From the NCBI RefSeq assembly GCF_001998885.1, contig NZ_CP019609.1, forward strand, positions 620,001 through 684,000: a stretch of 64,000 nt of DNA. Direction: 5' to 3'. Position 1 is the first letter of the stretch. Every line of letters starts with the position of its first letter. The translations under genes were made by a program, and so were the position numbers. The DNA comes from Vagococcus penaei (GTDB taxonomy: Bacteria; Bacillota; Bacilli; Lactobacillales; Vagococcaceae). Below the pieces are notes generated by a model. It was given only the letters and a program-made list of their open reading frames with translations. It searched no databases and had not been told where the DNA came from. Below, piece after piece: positions 1 through 8,185 of the stretch.

Positions 1-1146
1 TCTAAATTCTTCTTCTTCCGTTTTTGCAGTACCAGTCATACCAGATAATTTTTTATACATTCTGAAGTAGTTTTGGAACGTAATATTCGCTAGGGTTTTT
101 GTTTCATCTTCAATCTCAACGCCTTCTTTAGCTTCAATTGCTTGGTGCAAACCATCAGAATAGCGACGACCATCCATAATACGTCCAGTAAATTGGTCGA
201 CGATTAGGACTTTTCCTTCTTGAACCACATAGTCAATATCTTTAATCATAATATAATTAGCACGCAATGATTGATCTAAATAGTGAGTTAATGATGTATT
301 AGTAATATCATATAAATTATCTAAATTAAAATGTTTTTCAGCTTTGGTAATACCGGCTTCAGTTAATGAGATTGTTTTGGATTGCACATCAATCTTATAA
401 TCTTCATCTGCAATTAATGTTTTAATGAAGTTATCCGCACGGTTATACATCGCTGTTGATTTTTCAGCTTGTCCAGAAATAATTAATGGAGTTCTTGCTT
501 CATCAATTAAAATTGAATCGACTTCATCGACTACTGCAAAATTCAGTGGACGTTGGACCATTTGGTTACGATAAACAACCATGTTATCACGTAAATAGTC
601 AAAACCAAGTTCATTATTTGTCGAATAAGTAATATCACATGCGTATGCTTCACGTTTTTCTTCAGCTGTTTTTGAATTTAAATTCAGACCAACTGTCAGA
701 CCAAGAAAATTATACAATTCACCCATCTCGCTTGCATCACGTGTTGATAAGTACTCATTAACTGTTACAACGTGTACGCCTTCACCAGATAAAGCATTTA
801 AATAAACGGGCATTGTCGCTGTTAAGGTCTTCCCCTCACCAGTTTTCATCTCTGGAATGTTTCCATCATGTAAAACAATCCCACCCATTAATTGGACTTT
901 GTAAGGGAATAAACCAAGAACGCGTTTTGCTGCTTCACGTACCACAGCAAAAGCTTCTGGTAACAACTCGTCTAAAGTTTCTCCTTTTTTATAACGTCCG
1001 CGAAACTCATCTGTCTTTGCTTGTAATTCCTCATCGCTAAGTGTCGACATCTTTTCAGCAAAAGTGTCAATTTTATCCGCAATATGTCCAAGTCTTTTTA
1101 ACTCTTTTTTATCATTCTCAATTAAATTCTTTAAAAAATTAGCCAT
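1..1146 (-). CDS. secA: Preprotein translocase ATPase SecA (partial, N-terminal 382 residues)
   Basis: SecA is the motor ATPase that drives pre-proteins through the SecYEG channel. The reading frame runs open from an ATG at 1146 to the window edge, so only the N-terminal part is present. Visible are the start [17 protein letters not shown], the Walker A region with MKTGEGKT near residues 100-107, the DEVD box ([16 protein letters not shown], about residue 205 on) and the following pre-protein crosslinking domain. The SD GAGAGGG lies some 14-18 bases ahead of the ATG. It follows hpf on the same strand, with a terminator-like hairpin between them, the usual hpf-secA arrangement in Firmicutes. 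Identification is firm; the C-terminal half is outside the window. Confidence 0.97.
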   Translation of the reverse strand, partial: MANFLKNLIENDKKELKRLGHIADKIDTFAEKMSTLSDEELQAKTDEFRGRYKKGETLDELLPEAFAVVREAAKRVLGLFPYKVQLMGGIVLHDGNIPEMKTGEGKTLTATMPVYLNALSGEGVHVVTVNEYLSTRDASEMGELYNFLGLTVGLNLNSKTAEEKREAYACDITYSTNNELGFDYLRDNMVVYRNQMVQRPLNFAVVDEVDSILIDEARTPLIISGQAEKSTAMYNRADNFIKTLIADEDYKIDVQSKTISLTEAGITKAEKHFNLDNLYDITNTSLTHYLDQSLRANYIMIKDIDYVVQEGKVLIVDQFTGRIMDGRRYSDGLHQAIEAKEGVEIEDETKTLANITFQNYFRMYKKLSGMTGTAKTEEEEFR

Positions 1147-1266
1147 TGAATTAAATCCTACCCTCTCATAAGTAATCTTGTATTTTTTGTATAGTTTGAG
1201 GTCATCCTACATATTTTAGCATTAGTCGCTCGAAATTTAAACCTCATATTAAAAAAAGTTATTTTT

Positions 1267-1300
1267 TCAAAAAAAACCTCATGATTATACTCATGAGGTT
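1267..1300 (-). terminator. Rho-independent terminator after hpf
   Basis: Two perfect 10-base arms (AACCTCATGA and TCATGAGGTT) enclose a 6-base loop. On the minus strand they are followed by a run of T. It sits 18 bases past the hpf stop and 120 bases before secA. A wider 13-base inverted repeat surrounds it (1215-1227 and 1302-1314). Confidence 0.85.
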
Positions 1301-1317
1301 AGACTAATGCTAAATCA

Positions 1318-1869
1318 TTAATTAGTTTCGATTAAGCCATATTTACCGTCTTTACGACGATAAACAATACTTGTACCATTTGTTTCCGCATCTTCAAAGA
1401 TGAAGAAATTATGACCTAACATATTCATTTGTAATACTGCTTCTTCACTGTCCATAGGTTTTAATGACAAACGTTTTGTACGAACAATTTCTAAATCTGG
1501 CTCTTCAGTTGTTGTTTCAACTTCTGTGCTAAAAACTGTCGTCGGTGCAATAGTTTCAGATTTTTGTCTAGATTTTCGATTGATTTTAGTTTTATATTTT
1601 CTAATTTGACGTTCTAATTTATCTACAACCAAATCAATACTTGCATATAAATCTGGTGACGTTTCCTCAGCACGTAATACAATATATGGTAAAGGAATTG
1701 TGACCTCTACTTTGGCTGTTTTATCAGAGTAAACCTTTAAGTTAACATGAGCTGTTGCATCTGGAACATTTGTAAAATATTTTTCAATTTTACCGATTTT
1801 CTTTTCAACATACTCTCTGATTGCTTGAGTAACCTCAATGTTTTCTCCGCGCACATTATATCTAAACAT
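1318..1869 (-). CDS. hpf: Ribosome hibernation promoting factor, long form
   Basis: HPF binds the 30S decoding region in slow growth; the long form pairs two 70S ribosomes into inactive 100S dimers. The 183-residue length fits the long form. The N-terminal S30AE/YfiA-like domain ([20 protein letters not shown] to about residue 105, with the basic stretch [14 protein letters not shown]) is joined by an acidic/threonine-rich linker to a C-terminal dimerisation domain ([20 protein letters not shown] to the end). The SD GAAAGGGG precedes the ATG. A strong sigma-A type promoter lies about 90 bases upstream, so it is transcribed apart from comFC. It is followed by a terminator and then secA. Confidence 0.96.
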   Translation of the reverse strand: MFRYNVRGENIEVTQAIREYVEKKIGKIEKYFTNVPDATAHVNLKVYSDKTAKVEVTIPLPYIVLRAEETSPDLYASIDLVVDKLERQIRKYKTKINRKSRQKSETIAPTTVFSTEVETTTEEPDLEIVRTKRLSLKPMDSEEAVLQMNMLGHNFFIFEDAETNGTSIVYRRKDGKYGLIETN

Positions 1870-1954
1870 ACTAATTGCCCCTTTCGTCGAACCAATATAC
1901 TTATGAAAGAGAGTAGAAGAAGGACCACTCTTTCCTCCATCTCTTCTTACTTAT

Positions 1955-1983
1955 ATTATACCTAATTAATGAACAAATGACAA
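1955..1983 (-). promoter_or_regulatory. Promoter of hpf
   Basis: On the minus strand: -35 TTGTCA (1983-1978), 17-base spacer, -10 TATAAT (1960-1955). It lies between comFC and hpf. No further operator was recognised. Confidence 0.8.
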
Positions 1984-2016
1984 ACAACTTCTAAATAAAA
2001 TACGTTTTATCTTCAT

Positions 2017-2727
2017 TTACCTTGCAAGCGATACCGAAGAAACTGTTTTTACACCTTGTTGTAATAAACAATCCCTCGCTAAACGCAGAGTCTTACCTGT
2101 GGTATAAATATCGTCAATCAAGATAATTGATTGATGCCTAATAGTTTTAAAATACTTTTTTTTAACGCTAAAGGATTGTTTCGTTAATAGTCGTTCATAA
2201 CGTGTTTTTTCTGATTGGGCTTGTGTGGTATCTTCTTTAGTTAATAATGAACAATATGGTAGTTGACTTGCTTGTAGCATAGCTTCCACTTGATTAAAAC
2301 CTCGCTGTCGTAGCCTATTATCAGCTAAAGGAATTGGTACAATTAACTGATGCTTTTGTCGCATTGGTTTCAGATAATCACGAAAAGTTAATGCAAATGT
2401 ATCCGCTAACCGATAATTACCATGAAATTTGAATTGCTTAAAAAAATCCTTCATCTCATTATTATAATCAAACAACGCTTGATGATGTAGACATTTTTTA
2501 GGCTCAATTTTTTGCCATTCTAGACAATCTTGACAAATCCCTCCTGTTTGCTGTCTAGTCATTAATTTACAACAATTATGGCATCGTTTATCTAGCGACT
2601 CATCAATCCTTGAAAATGTTTCACGACATGAGGTACATAAGTAATCTGATAAAATAACTTGTGGCACAAAAAGTATTTTAACAGATAATGTAATTAACAG
2701 TTTTTGATGACATAGACGACATTCCAA
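2017..2727 (-). CDS. comFC: ComF-type phosphoribosyltransferase-like competence protein ComFC
   Basis: A 236-residue member of the ComFC/GntX family, needed for natural DNA uptake in Firmicutes that can become competent. The N-terminus carries Cys-x2-Cys pairs (CRLCHQ, CTSCRE, CHNCCK, CQDC) suggesting zinc binding. The C-terminal half has the phosphoribosyltransferase fold, with IVPIPLADNRLRQRGFNQ and the PRPP loop IILIDDIYTTGKT near residues 200-212. It lies 12 bases behind comFA and is surely co-transcribed with it. Family membership is clear; whether this strain is transformable cannot be told here. Confidence 0.93.
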   Translation of the reverse strand: MECRLCHQKLLITLSVKILFVPQVILSDYLCTSCRETFSRIDESLDKRCHNCCKLMTRQQTGGICQDCLEWQKIEPKKCLHHQALFDYNNEMKDFFKQFKFHGNYRLADTFALTFRDYLKPMRQKHQLIVPIPLADNRLRQRGFNQVEAMLQASQLPYCSLLTKEDTTQAQSEKTRYERLLTKQSFSVKKKYFKTIRHQSIILIDDIYTTGKTLRLARDCLLQQGVKTVSSVSLAR

Positions 2728-2739
2728 TTTAATCCACCT

Positions 2740-4083
2740 CTACTCTCTATTCATCTTTTCAATTAACGACTGTGCCTGTTTCATCGTCAAACTAATACCA
2801 TCATGAACGAAATAAACGTTACCAGTCGGATAATTTGGTACACGACCAACACGACCAGCAATTTGAACGAGACTTGCCGTAGTATAAACACGGTGGTTAG
2901 CTAACATAATCATGACATCAATTTTAGGAAATGTGACCCCTCGTTCTAAAATGGTCGTTGTTAGTAACCAATCTATCTTTTGCTGTCGCATAGCCGTGAC
3001 TAATTCCTCACGATTTGGTGACTGTGCATGAACCATCGCAATTTTTTTGTAACGATACAATTTTTGCAAATGACGATAATTTTTAATCATTAGAGCAATA
3101 CTTGGAAAAAAAATTAAAAGTTGTCGCTTCTGATGAGACAAAATCGTCTTAACTGGATTGGGTATCGTTCCTCGTGATAGCTTACTTTTTAACTGGTAGA
3201 CCCAAACTAACTTTGGCTCTGGTAAGGGATAGCCATGATATCTTTTAGGTAAATAGCTGATTTCTTTTTCAGTTAACTGAGCGAGGAGCTTTTTAGAAGG
3301 TGTCGCTGTCAAAAATATAAGCAAGCCATGTTTTTTTAATGCTTGACGCGTACCATATTCTAGCATTAGATTGTCAGCATAAGGAAAAGCATCAATTTCA
3401 TCAACAATTAACAAGTCAAAAGTACGATAAAAACGCAACAATTGATGCGTCGTACAAATAACAAATTGTGACCAAACGTAGAGCTCATCTTGTCCACCAT
3501 ACAATAACGTTATCGTTTCATTTGGAAATGCCTTTTTTAGACGTGGAAATAATTCTAGACAGACATCTACACGCGGTGATGCTAACCCTACTTTTTTACC
3601 ATCAGCTAGTGCACGTTTAATAACTAAAAAAAGCATTTCTGTTTTCCCAGCACCTGTTACAGCATGAACCAAATGGACAGAACGTTTTTTGCGATAACAT
3701 CTCACTAGTTGATTAGCAATTTCCTTTTGGTGAACTGTCAATCTGCCGGACCATGTCAAACTAACTGAATGTTGGTAACTAACTGATGGTAATAAACGTT
3801 CCTTTAAAGTGTACAGTCCATTCCGATTAGTTACTCGTCCCATAACCAGACATTCGGGACAATAATAAAATGCTTCTAATTGATTTTCTATTTTTACCTC
3901 TTGCTTGAAATACGTTGTACCACAACGAGTACAAGTAATCTGTTGAGATGCTATCTTCATTCCATCATAGCGTTTGACGTTCTCTGTAGTTAAGTAGATC
4001 CAATACTCTCGGGGTATTTCACTCTTTAATAAGCGTCGTCCCATTAAATATTTGATGAATTCCTTCAAATAAATCAGCTCCAT
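2740..4083 (-). CDS. comFA: ComFA, DNA uptake superfamily 2 helicase
   Basis: ComFA is the cytoplasmic ATP-driven helicase/translocase thought to pull incoming single-stranded DNA through the ComEC channel. At 447 residues it is of normal length. An N-terminal four-Cys zinc site (CTRCG near 51-54, CPEC near 75-78) precedes the helicase core with Walker A AVTGAGKTE (about 141-149), the DEAD-like box VDEIDAFPYAD (DEID about 228-231), LTATP, and the motif VI region QIAGRVGRVPN. It is first of the comFA-comFC pair and is divergent from the hydrolase gene at 4177. I could not find a convincing competence sigma-factor box ahead of it. Confidence 0.95.
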   Translation of the reverse strand: MELIYLKEFIKYLMGRRLLKSEIPREYWIYLTTENVKRYDGMKIASQQITCTRCGTTYFKQEVKIENQLEAFYYCPECLVMGRVTNRNGLYTLKERLLPSVSYQHSVSLTWSGRLTVHQKEIANQLVRCYRKKRSVHLVHAVTGAGKTEMLFLVIKRALADGKKVGLASPRVDVCLELFPRLKKAFPNETITLLYGGQDELYVWSQFVICTTHQLLRFYRTFDLLIVDEIDAFPYADNLMLEYGTRQALKKHGLLIFLTATPSKKLLAQLTEKEISYLPKRYHGYPLPEPKLVWVYQLKSKLSRGTIPNPVKTILSHQKRQLLIFFPSIALMIKNYRHLQKLYRYKKIAMVHAQSPNREELVTAMRQQKIDWLLTTTILERGVTFPKIDVMIMLANHRVYTTASLVQIAGRVGRVPNYPTGNVYFVHDGISLTMKQAQSLIEKMNRE

Positions 4084-4176
4084 TTTAAAATAATATACGC
4101 GAATAACTAGTTGTATCTCTTAAAATAGACTATAATGTGAGATAGATTATTATGACTTATCGAGAGGGTGTATCCT

Positions 4177-5106
4177 ATGAAAAAATATTTTGTGATTGAA
4201 TCATCTGATCAAACAATCGACTTAAATGGTATTATTTGGCAAGCTGATACAACAAAAATGCCCCGTGCAATTTTTCAAATTGTCCACGGTATGGCAGAAT
4301 ATATTGAACGCTATGATGAATTTGCTCAATTTTTAGCGATGCACAATTTTTTAGTCATTGGCCACGACCATTTAGGACATGGTGATTCAATTGATTTTGA
4401 AGCACCACAATACGGCTTTTTTTCTGAAAAAGATAGTAGTCAGCATTTGATTAATGATACTTATCAAATGACCAACTACATAAAAAAAAGATGGCCTGAT
4501 ATTCCCATTTTTATTCTAGGACATAGCATGGGATCATTTGTTGTAAGGAATTACTTAAAATTGTACAGTGATGAAGTTGCTGGAGCAGTATTGATGGGAA
4601 CAGCAACCTATCGCAAAGAATTAAAAGTCGCAAAAAATTTATTAAAAGGTTTAAATACATTGTCGCCTAAAACCGTTAATCCCGCTATTCATAAACTATT
4701 ATTTGGCTCTTTCAATAAAAAAATTAAAAAACCACAATCTGCTATGGCTTGGCTCTCAAAAAATGAAGAAAATGTCACAAATTATGATAATGACTCAAAA
4801 GCTGGATTTATCTTTACGAATAATGGTTTCTTCACCTTAGCTGATTTATCCATTGAAGCCACGAAAAAGAACTGGTTTAACCCAATTCGACGTGACTTAC
4901 CATTTTTAATCATTAGTGGTGAGCAAGATCCTGTTGGTAATTATGGTAAGGGGCCACGTAAAGTCGCACTTGAACTAAGTGATAACTATTTTACAGATGT
5001 GACGCTACGGCTGTATAGCGATCTCCGCCATGAACTACTTAATGAAACTGAAAAAGAAGACATTATGTATGACATTTATGATTGGTGTACATCTCGATTA
5101 AACTAA
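4177..5106 (+). CDS. Alpha/beta hydrolase, S33 / monoacylglycerol lipase-like
   Basis: A 309-residue serine hydrolase with the fold of lysophospholipases and monoglyceride lipases. The nucleophile elbow is GHSMGS, the oxyanion region is VHGMAEYIERYDEFA, and late acid and His candidates are in SGEQDPVG and LRHELLNE. No signal peptide, so cytoplasmic. An in-frame GTG exists at 4168, but it lies inside the SD (GAGAGGGTG); ATG at 4177 has correct spacing and is chosen. It is a single gene, divergent from comFA and convergent with the lipoprotein gene. The true substrate is unknown. Confidence 0.85.
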   Translation: MKKYFVIESSDQTIDLNGIIWQADTTKMPRAIFQIVHGMAEYIERYDEFAQFLAMHNFLVIGHDHLGHGDSIDFEAPQYGFFSEKDSSQHLINDTYQMTNYIKKRWPDIPIFILGHSMGSFVVRNYLKLYSDEVAGAVLMGTATYRKELKVAKNLLKGLNTLSPKTVNPAIHKLLFGSFNKKIKKPQSAMAWLSKNEENVTNYDNDSKAGFIFTNNGFFTLADLSIEATKKNWFNPIRRDLPFLIISGEQDPVGNYGKGPRKVALELSDNYFTDVTLRLYSDLRHELLNETEKEDIMYDIYDWCTSRLN

Positions 5107-5143
5107 AAAAGCAAGTCATCCTCACAAACTGGAGGTGACTTGC
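5105..5143 (-). terminator. Terminator between convergent genes
   Basis: Arms GCAAGTCA/TGACTTGC extended by CCTC/GAGG with a one-base bulge. On the minus strand a T6 run follows, so it chiefly serves the lipoprotein gene, whose stop codon abuts the hairpin. It may also stop the hydrolase transcript. Confidence 0.75.
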
Positions 5144-5701
5144 TTAATTTAATTGTTCGAATGTTCCTAGCATCGTATCAAGTTCCTCAAGTAATTCTTT
5201 AGAGGGTTCTGAGTCACTAGTCCAAGCTGCTAGATTAATAAAATAATCATCTGTTTGGATTAAGTATGTCCGATACGTTAGTGTACGATCTTTGGCATCT
5301 TTTAAGGTAAAACCCAGATAAAAGGCTGGCAAATCATTTAATTCTCGTTTAACCGGTTCAACCGTTATCTTTCCTTGACTAGCTAGTAATTTTTTAACAA
5401 ATTCTTTTTGATAATCTTCTAATGATTGCTTTTCCACAGGTTCAAATCCTGCTGTCATAAAGCTCTTTTTATCTTTATTTGCAACTAAAAAAGCAATCTT
5501 TGAATCTTTATCTGGGAACTTAATCCACCCATTTAACAAACGAAACCGGTACTGATGTTCATCAAAATCTAACGTATACATTAACGCTTCATTTGGCTTA
5601 GTTGGCTCTTCCTTTGCTGTTAATTTTTTAGCTGTTGAGCAACCACCTAGTAATGTCGCAGCAACTAATAATAATAGCATCATCTTTAACTGAACTTTCA
5701 T
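5144..5701 (-). CDS. Putative lipoprotein of unknown function
   Basis: A 185-residue protein with a type II signal peptide: short basic start, hydrophobic core MMLLLLVAATL and lipobox LGGC, giving a lipidated Cys at position 21 and a surface-anchored mature protein. The remainder looks like one small alpha/beta domain (YTLDFDEHQYRFRLLNGWIK, then FMTAGFEPVEKQSLEDYQKE). I do not recognise a named family with certainty. The SD AAGGAG supports the ATG start. It is divergent from yigZ and monocistronic with its own terminator. Confidence 0.8.
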   Translation of the reverse strand: MKVQLKMMLLLLVAATLLGGCSTAKKLTAKEEPTKPNEALMYTLDFDEHQYRFRLLNGWIKFPDKDSKIAFLVANKDKKSFMTAGFEPVEKQSLEDYQKEFVKKLLASQGKITVEPVKRELNDLPAFYLGFTLKDAKDRTLTYRTYLIQTDDYFINLAAWTSDSEPSKELLEELDTMLGTFEQLN

Positions 5702-5746
5702 ACAATGACTCCTTATTAAAAAAATTTGATTGGAGAGGTTTTAACT

Positions 5747-6379
5747 ATGTTATCTACATATTATACAATTAAACAAAATGGTTCACATACCATCGACATC
5801 AAGAAATCGCAATTTATCTGTTCACTATACCGAATTCAATCGGAAGAAGACGCAAAAGAAATCATCGCTTCAATAAAAAAAGAACATTGGAAAGCTAATC
5901 ACAACTGCTCAGCATTTGTGATTGGTGATAATCAAGACATTCAACGCTCAAGTGACGATGGAGAACCAAGCGGAACAGCAGGCGTCCCAATGTTAGAAGT
6001 CTTAAAAGTTAAGCAACTTCATAATGTCTTAGCCGTTGTCACTCGATACTTTGGTGGTACAAAACTTGGAGCTGGTGGCTTAATTCGCGCCTATAGTCAG
6101 TCTGTCTCAGAAGCAATTGCTCATATTGGTTTAGTCGTTGGTAAGTTACAACAAGAAGTCCATATAGAGGTTGATTATGCGACTCACAATAAATTAGACT
6201 ACTACTTACAGCAACAAACTATTACGGTCAAAGACACATCATTTACTGACAAGGTTTGTGTCATTGCTATGGTAGATGAAGCAGATAAACAAACCTTCAA
6301 AGAGAATTTGATCAATCTACTCAACAATCAATGCGTCATTACTTTTGGATCAGTAACTTATATGGAACGACCGATTTAA
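5747..6379 (+). CDS. yigZ: YigZ/IMPACT family protein
   Basis: About 210 residues. The N-terminal UPF0029/IMPACT domain shows the hallmark stretch SSDDGEPSGTAGVPML followed by VVTRYFGGTKLGAGGLIRAYS. A C-terminal ferredoxin-like DUF1949 domain follows (VEVDYATHNKLDYYLQQQ-like region). Members are conserved cytoplasmic proteins linked to translation stress in eukaryotic relatives; the bacterial role is not settled. A TTG at 5726 is in frame, but the SD GGAGAGG at 5732-5738 points to ATG at 5747. A long hairpin separates it from the convergent GntR gene. Confidence 0.9.
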   Translation: MLSTYYTIKQNGSHTIDIKKSQFICSLYRIQSEEDAKEIIASIKKEHWKANHNCSAFVIGDNQDIQRSSDDGEPSGTAGVPMLEVLKVKQLHNVLAVVTRYFGGTKLGAGGLIRAYSQSVSEAIAHIGLVVGKLQQEVHIEVDYATHNKLDYYLQQQTITVKDTSFTDKVCVIAMVDEADKQTFKENLINLLNNQCVITFGSVTYMERPI

Positions 6380-6381
6380 CT

Positions 6382-6425
6382 GAAAGCCTTAAAGACTGTT
6401 TACTATACTAGTCTTTAAAGCTTTC
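6382..6425. terminator. Hairpin between convergent yigZ and GntR genes
   Basis: Arms of 16 bases (GAAAGCCTTAAAGACT with AGTCTTTAAAGCTTTC, one mismatch) around a 12-base loop. The T content downstream is modest on both sides, so it is probably a shared bidirectional terminator. Confidence 0.65.
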
Positions 6426-6427
6426 GA

Positions 6428-7138
6428 TTATTTTTCTAAATAAAATTCAAAACGTTCACCAACGTATACGCTACGGACATATTCAAATGGTGTGTCGTCT
6501 TCAAAATAAGATACTTGTCTCAAACGCAATACTGCATCACCTTTTTTAATATCTAAATAGTCTGCAATACGCTCCGAAGCTACCAATGCTGAAATCGTTT
6601 GAGCCGATTTCCCAATTTTTTTATGTTCTTTTTCAGCTAAAACATGATATAACGACTTTGTTACCTCTTGCTTATCATAGGATGAAATTAAATCATAAGG
6701 AATACTCGCCACTTCAAAACAAATTGGCACATCATCAGCATAACGAATACGTTCCATCTTAATAATCGTCGTATCTTCAGCCAAGTTTAATTGTTCCATC
6801 TCACTTGAACTTGGTTTAGTCACAAAATAAGATAAAGTTTTACTAGACGGTACACTACCTTGTGACCGGACAATATCAGAAAAACTAGTTGTCCCTAACA
6901 TTGTCTCTTGAACCTTTTTACGTGCCACATAAGTTCCCGAGCCAACTTTTCTTTCCAAAATCCCTTCATCAGCCAATGTTTGAATCGCTTGTCTCAACGT
7001 CATACGACTTACATTGAACGTTTCAGACAGTTCTCTTTCTGATGGCAAACGATCACCTATTTTCCATTTACCCTCGTGAATTTCTTGTTTAATCTGATCA
7101 TGAATCTGTATATATACTGGTAATTTAGCTGCTACCAT
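6428..7138 (-). CDS. GntR/HutC-subfamily transcriptional regulator with UTRA domain
   Basis: A winged-helix GntR DNA-binding domain (PVYIQIHDQIKQEIHEGKW, SERELSETFNVSRMTLRQA, then GILERKVGSGTYV) is joined to a UTRA ligand-binding domain that ends VRSVYVGERFEFYLE. Members sense sugars, amino sugars or their phosphates; NagR/DasR is the nearest style, but the ligand is not determined here. An upstream ATG at 7159 has no SD and would leave only some 9 bases of leader after the promoter. The ATG at 7138 has AAAAGG in front and gives 236 residues. The promoter spacer holds a HutC-type operator half, so autoregulation is likely. No target operon is adjacent. Confidence 0.88.
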   Translation of the reverse strand: MVAAKLPVYIQIHDQIKQEIHEGKWKIGDRLPSERELSETFNVSRMTLRQAIQTLADEGILERKVGSGTYVARKKVQETMLGTTSFSDIVRSQGSVPSSKTLSYFVTKPSSSEMEQLNLAEDTTIIKMERIRYADDVPICFEVASIPYDLISSYDKQEVTKSLYHVLAEKEHKKIGKSAQTISALVASERIADYLDIKKGDAVLRLRQVSYFEDDTPFEYVRSVYVGERFEFYLEK

Positions 7139-7174
7139 GTCTAACACGACCTTTTCCATAAGTTTCTAATACTC

Positions 7175-7203
7175 ATTATAACTGGTATAGACATAAGCTA
7201 CAA
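7175..7203 (-). promoter_or_regulatory. Promoter of the GntR gene with HutC-type operator in the spacer
   Basis: Minus strand: -35 TTGTAG, 17-base spacer, -10 TATAAT (7180-7175). The spacer contains TGTCTATACCA, which fits the HutC-subfamily operator core GTMTAKAC exactly. A repressor bound there would block RNA polymerase, so negative autoregulation is inferred. Confidence 0.65.
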
Positions 7204-7230
7204 GAAACTTTCGCAATTTTGTCATAAAGC

Positions 7231-7269
7231 AATAAAAGAGACTGACAATTTTTGCCAGTCTCTTTTATT
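7231..7269. terminator. Terminator downstream of the 59-residue gene
   Basis: Perfect 14-base arms (AATAAAAGAGACTG with CAGTCTCTTTTATT) and an 11-base loop. The A-rich/T-rich ends make it usable on both strands. On the minus strand it closes the small gene at 7322-7501. Confidence 0.75.
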
Positions 7270-7321
7270 TTGTCTAACTATTTATCAATCAAAGCCAATG
7301 GCCTTGCTGTAGCTGATTGGT

Positions 7322-7501
7322 TTAATATAACTTAGCACGCCACTTACGAGCATTTTTCTTTCCGTTTTTTAACAAATTAAGTTTATGCGGTTTAACTAAT
7401 ACACCATTCGCTTTTAAATTATCAAAATTCGTCGCTTCTTTAACTACACCAGTATAATGAACTAATTGATCTCTTAATTTTATTGTCGTATCTTGCATCA
7501 T
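7322..7501 (-). CDS. Small basic protein, 59 residues, unknown function
   Basis: An open frame of 59 codons starting MMQDTTIKLRDQLVHYTG and ending NGKKNARKWRAKLY. The SD GGAG lies 8-9 bases ahead of the ATG, and a strong terminator follows. The C-terminal third is very rich in Lys/Arg, which suggests contact with RNA or another acidic partner, but this is only inference. I do not recognise the family. It lies immediately downstream of a tRNA-Tyr/tRNA-Gln pair on the same strand. SD, clean frame and terminator make it a real gene in my view. Confidence 0.7.
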   Translation of the reverse strand: MMQDTTIKLRDQLVHYTGVVKEATNFDNLKANGVLVKPHKLNLLKNGKKNARKWRAKLY

Positions 7502-7552
7502 TTGTCATCACTCCAATCTATTATAAGTACCTTAATTTTAACATACCATCAC

Positions 7553-7585
7553 ATAAAAAAAACCACATCTCAAATCAGATGTGGT
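7553..7585 (-). terminator. Terminator of the tRNA-Tyr/tRNA-Gln transcript
   Basis: Arms ACCACATCT/AGATGTGGT around CAAATC, followed on the minus strand by T8. It lies 5 bases past the tRNA-Gln 3' end. Confidence 0.88.
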
Positions 7586-7590
7586 CAATA

Positions 7591-7662
7591 CTGGGCTAGC
7601 TGGATTCGAACCAACGAGTGACGGAGTCAAAGTCCGTTGCCTTACCGCTTGGCTATAGCCCA
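7591..7662 (-). tRNA. tRNA-Gln (anticodon UUG)
   Basis: A 72-base cloverleaf: acceptor TGGGCTA/TAGCCCA, D arm with AGCCAAGCGGTAAGGCA, anticodon loop CTTTGAC (TTG), T arm with GGTTCGAATCC, discriminator G. CCA is not encoded. It is co-oriented with tRNA-Tyr just upstream. Confidence 0.96.
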
Positions 7663-7668
7663 ATTATA

Positions 7669-7749
7669 TGGAGGGAGGCAGATTCGAACTGCCGAACCCG
7701 AAGGAGCGGATTTACAGTCCGCCGCGTTTAGCCACTTCGCTATCCCTCC
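7669..7749 (-). tRNA. tRNA-Tyr (anticodon GUA)
   Basis: An 81-base tRNA with a long variable arm, as expected for bacterial tRNA-Tyr. Acceptor GGAGGGA/TCCCTCC, anticodon in CTGTAAA (GTA), T loop GTTCGAATC, discriminator A. First of a two-tRNA transcript with tRNA-Gln. Confidence 0.96.
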
Positions 7750-7851
7750 AAAATCAAGGTTGTATAACTGTCGTATCAACCCGACTTAAATATAATACCC
7801 AATATCTCAAAAAAAATCAAGACCTTTTAATTAAAAAAATTTAAACTTTTT

Positions 7852-8082
7852 TTAATTTGTTAAATTCCAATAACGTAATAATTCTTCACAACCAGAATCA
7901 ATACTTTTTGTAAATAAATTAAATGACGTTCCACTAGATACTTGAAATTTATTTTCTGATAACTCAGTAATCTCACCAATCACTGTTTTTCCAGATGTTA
8001 ATTGATAAATTGTTACCATCTCACCGTTTCTTTGGACAGTCACTTCATTTAATTCAACTTCCACAGATTTATTTTTTTTCAT
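7852..8082 (-). CDS. Small conserved protein, DUF2969-like
   Basis: About 76 residues, MKKNKSVEVELNEVTVQRNG to LLRYWNLTN. The pattern (basic start, charged beta-strand pairs, conserved IGEI) resembles the DUF2969 family of lactic acid bacteria; function is unknown. An ATG at 8094 is in frame but directly abuts the GAGAGG SD. The ATG at 8082 has 12 bases of spacing and is preferred. It precedes the tRNA pair on the same strand. Confidence 0.65.
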   Translation of the reverse strand: MKKNKSVEVELNEVTVQRNGEMVTIYQLTSGKTVIGEITELSENKFQVSSGTSFNLFTKSIDSGCEELLRYWNLTN

Positions 8083-8160
8083 CGTACATTTCATCCTCTC
8101 TTATCAATCCTAACTGAGAATATCATAATTTAAACAATTTGTTAAGTCTGAAAACAAATA

Positions 8161-8185
8161 AAAAGATGCCCGTAGCATCTTTTTA
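8161..8185 (-). terminator. Terminator of the liv operon
   Basis: AAAAAGATGC and GCATCTTTTT arms with a 5-base loop. It overlaps the stop codon of the CBS-ACT gene and ends the liv transcript. Confidence 0.8.

Noticed and set aside
4084-4140. Possible competence sigma-factor box near comFA (TACGCGAATA)
   Set aside because: It has two extra bases against TACGAATA and points away from comFA.
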